Below are positions 5,961-6,908 of a DNA stretch of 6,908 nt, piece after piece; the first letter of the stretch is position 1; every line of letters starts with the position of its first letter. Source of the stretch: Deltaproteobacteria bacterium (lineage in GTDB: Bacteria; JAMCPX01); contig JAMDCL010000073.1 of NCBI GenBank assembly GCA_023489065.1, positions 1 to 6,908 of the forward strand, read 5' to 3'. The position numbers were made by a program, and so were the translations under genes. The notes below the pieces were generated by a model, which made no database searches, had not been told where the DNA came from, and worked only from the letters and a program-made list of their open reading frames with translations.

Positions 5961-6908
5961 TTAAAGGATATACTTGCTCAGGTCCTCGTTCTTCAAAATC
6001 GGATTGAGCTTTTCTCCGACGTACTTTTCATCGATGACAAACTTGCTGTCTTTGTATTTCGATGTGTCGAAGGATATGTCTTCCAGCAGCCTTTCCATGA
6101 CCGTGTGCAGCCTTCTTGCCCCGATGTTTTCAAGCCGGTCGTTGCTGATACTCGCAATCTCCGCAATCTTTTCAATGGCATCTTTTGTATAAACGAGTTC
6201 TACGTTTTCCGTTTTCATCATCTCTATGTACTGCTTTGTCAGGGCATTGTCCGGTTCTGTCAGTATCCTGATGAAGTCGTCTTTTGTCAAAGGTTCGAGT
6301 TCTACCCGGATCGGAAACCTTCCCTGCAATTCCGGGATAAGGTCCGACGGTTTGCTGACGTGGAAGGCACCCGCAGCTATAAACAGCATGTGGTCCGTCC
6401 TTACCATTCCGTACTTTGTCATCACGGTTGTCCCTTCTATGAGCGGCAGAAGGTCTCTCTGGACACCCTCTCGCGACACATCGGGCCCGTAACCCGATTC
6501 TTTGCTTGCTATCTTGTCTATCTCGTCTACAAATACGATCCCGGATTCCTCTACCTTTTTAATGGCTGTCCGGACGACCTTGTCCATATCCACCAGCTTC
6601 TCAAGCTCCTGCTGGATGATGAGCTCCCGTGCCTCCATGATCTTTATCTTTTTCTTCTTTGTTTTCTTCGGCAGCATCGTTTCGAACATCTCCCGCAGGT
6701 TGAACTCCATCTCATCGCTGCCCATGCCGGAGAAGACCTCTATGACCGGCATCGGCATGTACTGGATGTCCATCTCTACATAACGGTTGTCGAACTTGCC
6801 GTCCCTGAGCATCGTCCTGAACTTTTCCCGTGTGCTCTTGGCGTCTTCGACGATCTCGAGCATTTTCTGCTCTGTTTCCGGGGGCTTGTCGGTCAGAAAG
6901 ATGCAAAA
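5961..6908 (-). CDS. hslU: HslU, ATPase subunit of the HslUV (ClpYQ) protease, 3' part
   Basis: HslU is the AAA+ unfoldase that feeds substrates to the HslV peptidase in the cytoplasm. The frame is open to the right edge, so the N-terminus with Walker A and the pore loop lies outside; 315 of roughly 440-460 residues are visible. The first ~75 visible residues belong to the intermediate (I) domain, ending in a Lys-rich run ([11 protein letters not shown]). Walker B is [12 protein letters not shown] (about visible 123-134), followed by [21 protein letters not shown], the GRFPIR arginine region (about 196-201) and the sensor-2 [18 protein letters not shown]. The C-terminus is SKYIL, matching the family's hydrophobic tail that docks into HslV. 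The Met at 6863 is internal, not the start. hslV would be expected just beyond the right edge. Readthrough into argB is likely with a 2-nt gap. Confidence 0.97.
   Translation of the reverse strand, partial: FCIFLTDKPPETEQKMLEIVEDAKSTREKFRTMLRDGKFDNRYVEMDIQYMPMPVIEVFSGMGSDEMEFNLREMFETMLPKKTKKKKIKIMEARELIIQQELEKLVDMDKVVRTAIKKVEESGIVFVDEIDKIASKESGYGPDVSREGVQRDLLPLIEGTTVMTKYGMVRTDHMLFIAAGAFHVSKPSDLIPELQGRFPIRVELEPLTKDDFIRILTEPDNALTKQYIEMMKTENVELVYTKDAIEKIAEIASISNDRLENIGARRLHTVMERLLEDISFDTSKYKDSKFVIDEKYVGEKLNPILKNEDLSKYIL

Noticed and set aside
6861..6863. ATG at 6863 as the start of hslU.
   Set aside because: The frame stays open to the window edge with I-domain-like residues, and the Walker A region is still missing, so the true start lies outside.

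Overview
This window is a run of housekeeping genes, all read on the minus strand. In transcription order, from the right edge to the left, they are hslU (3' part only), argB, argD, argF, glmU and glmS (5' part only). The organism looks like a Gram-negative-type bacterium of moderate G+C. The HslU, ArgB and GlmU sequences and the hslU-argB-argD-argF order recall Deltaproteobacteria (Geobacter-like) or Nitrospirota. That placement rests on remembered similarity and gene order, not on a search.

Layout. Positions 6908-5961 hold the last 315 residues of HslU, the unfoldase of the HslUV protease. argB (5958-5098) starts 2 nt after the hslU stop. A 97-nt AT-rich spacer with a 7-nt periodicity (5001-5097) plus the argD ribosome site separates argB from argD (4988-3783). 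A stem-loop followed by T residues overlaps the end of argD. Then comes a 502-bp non-coding gap (3281-3782). It holds a palindrome-rich unit bounded by long imperfect inverted repeats (3482-3726), then a candidate promoter and a leader with competing inverted repeats in front of argF. argF (3280-2375), glmU (2359-968) and glmS (968 to the left edge) are tightly packed: 15 nt between the first two and a TAATG stop/start overlap between the last two. They probably form one transcription unit.

Function. ArgB, ArgD and ArgF catalyse three steps of arginine synthesis: N-acetylglutamate phosphorylation, acetylornithine transamination and citrulline formation. GlmS and GlmU make UDP-N-acetylglucosamine, the precursor of peptidoglycan and lipopolysaccharide. 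No argC, argJ, argG or argH is present in the window.

I found no new defence, mobile or biosynthetic gene system. The parts most worth a second look are non-coding: the inverted-repeat-bounded unit, the argF leader and the heptad spacer. Among the proteins, ArgB appears to lack two residues in a conserved C-terminal segment.
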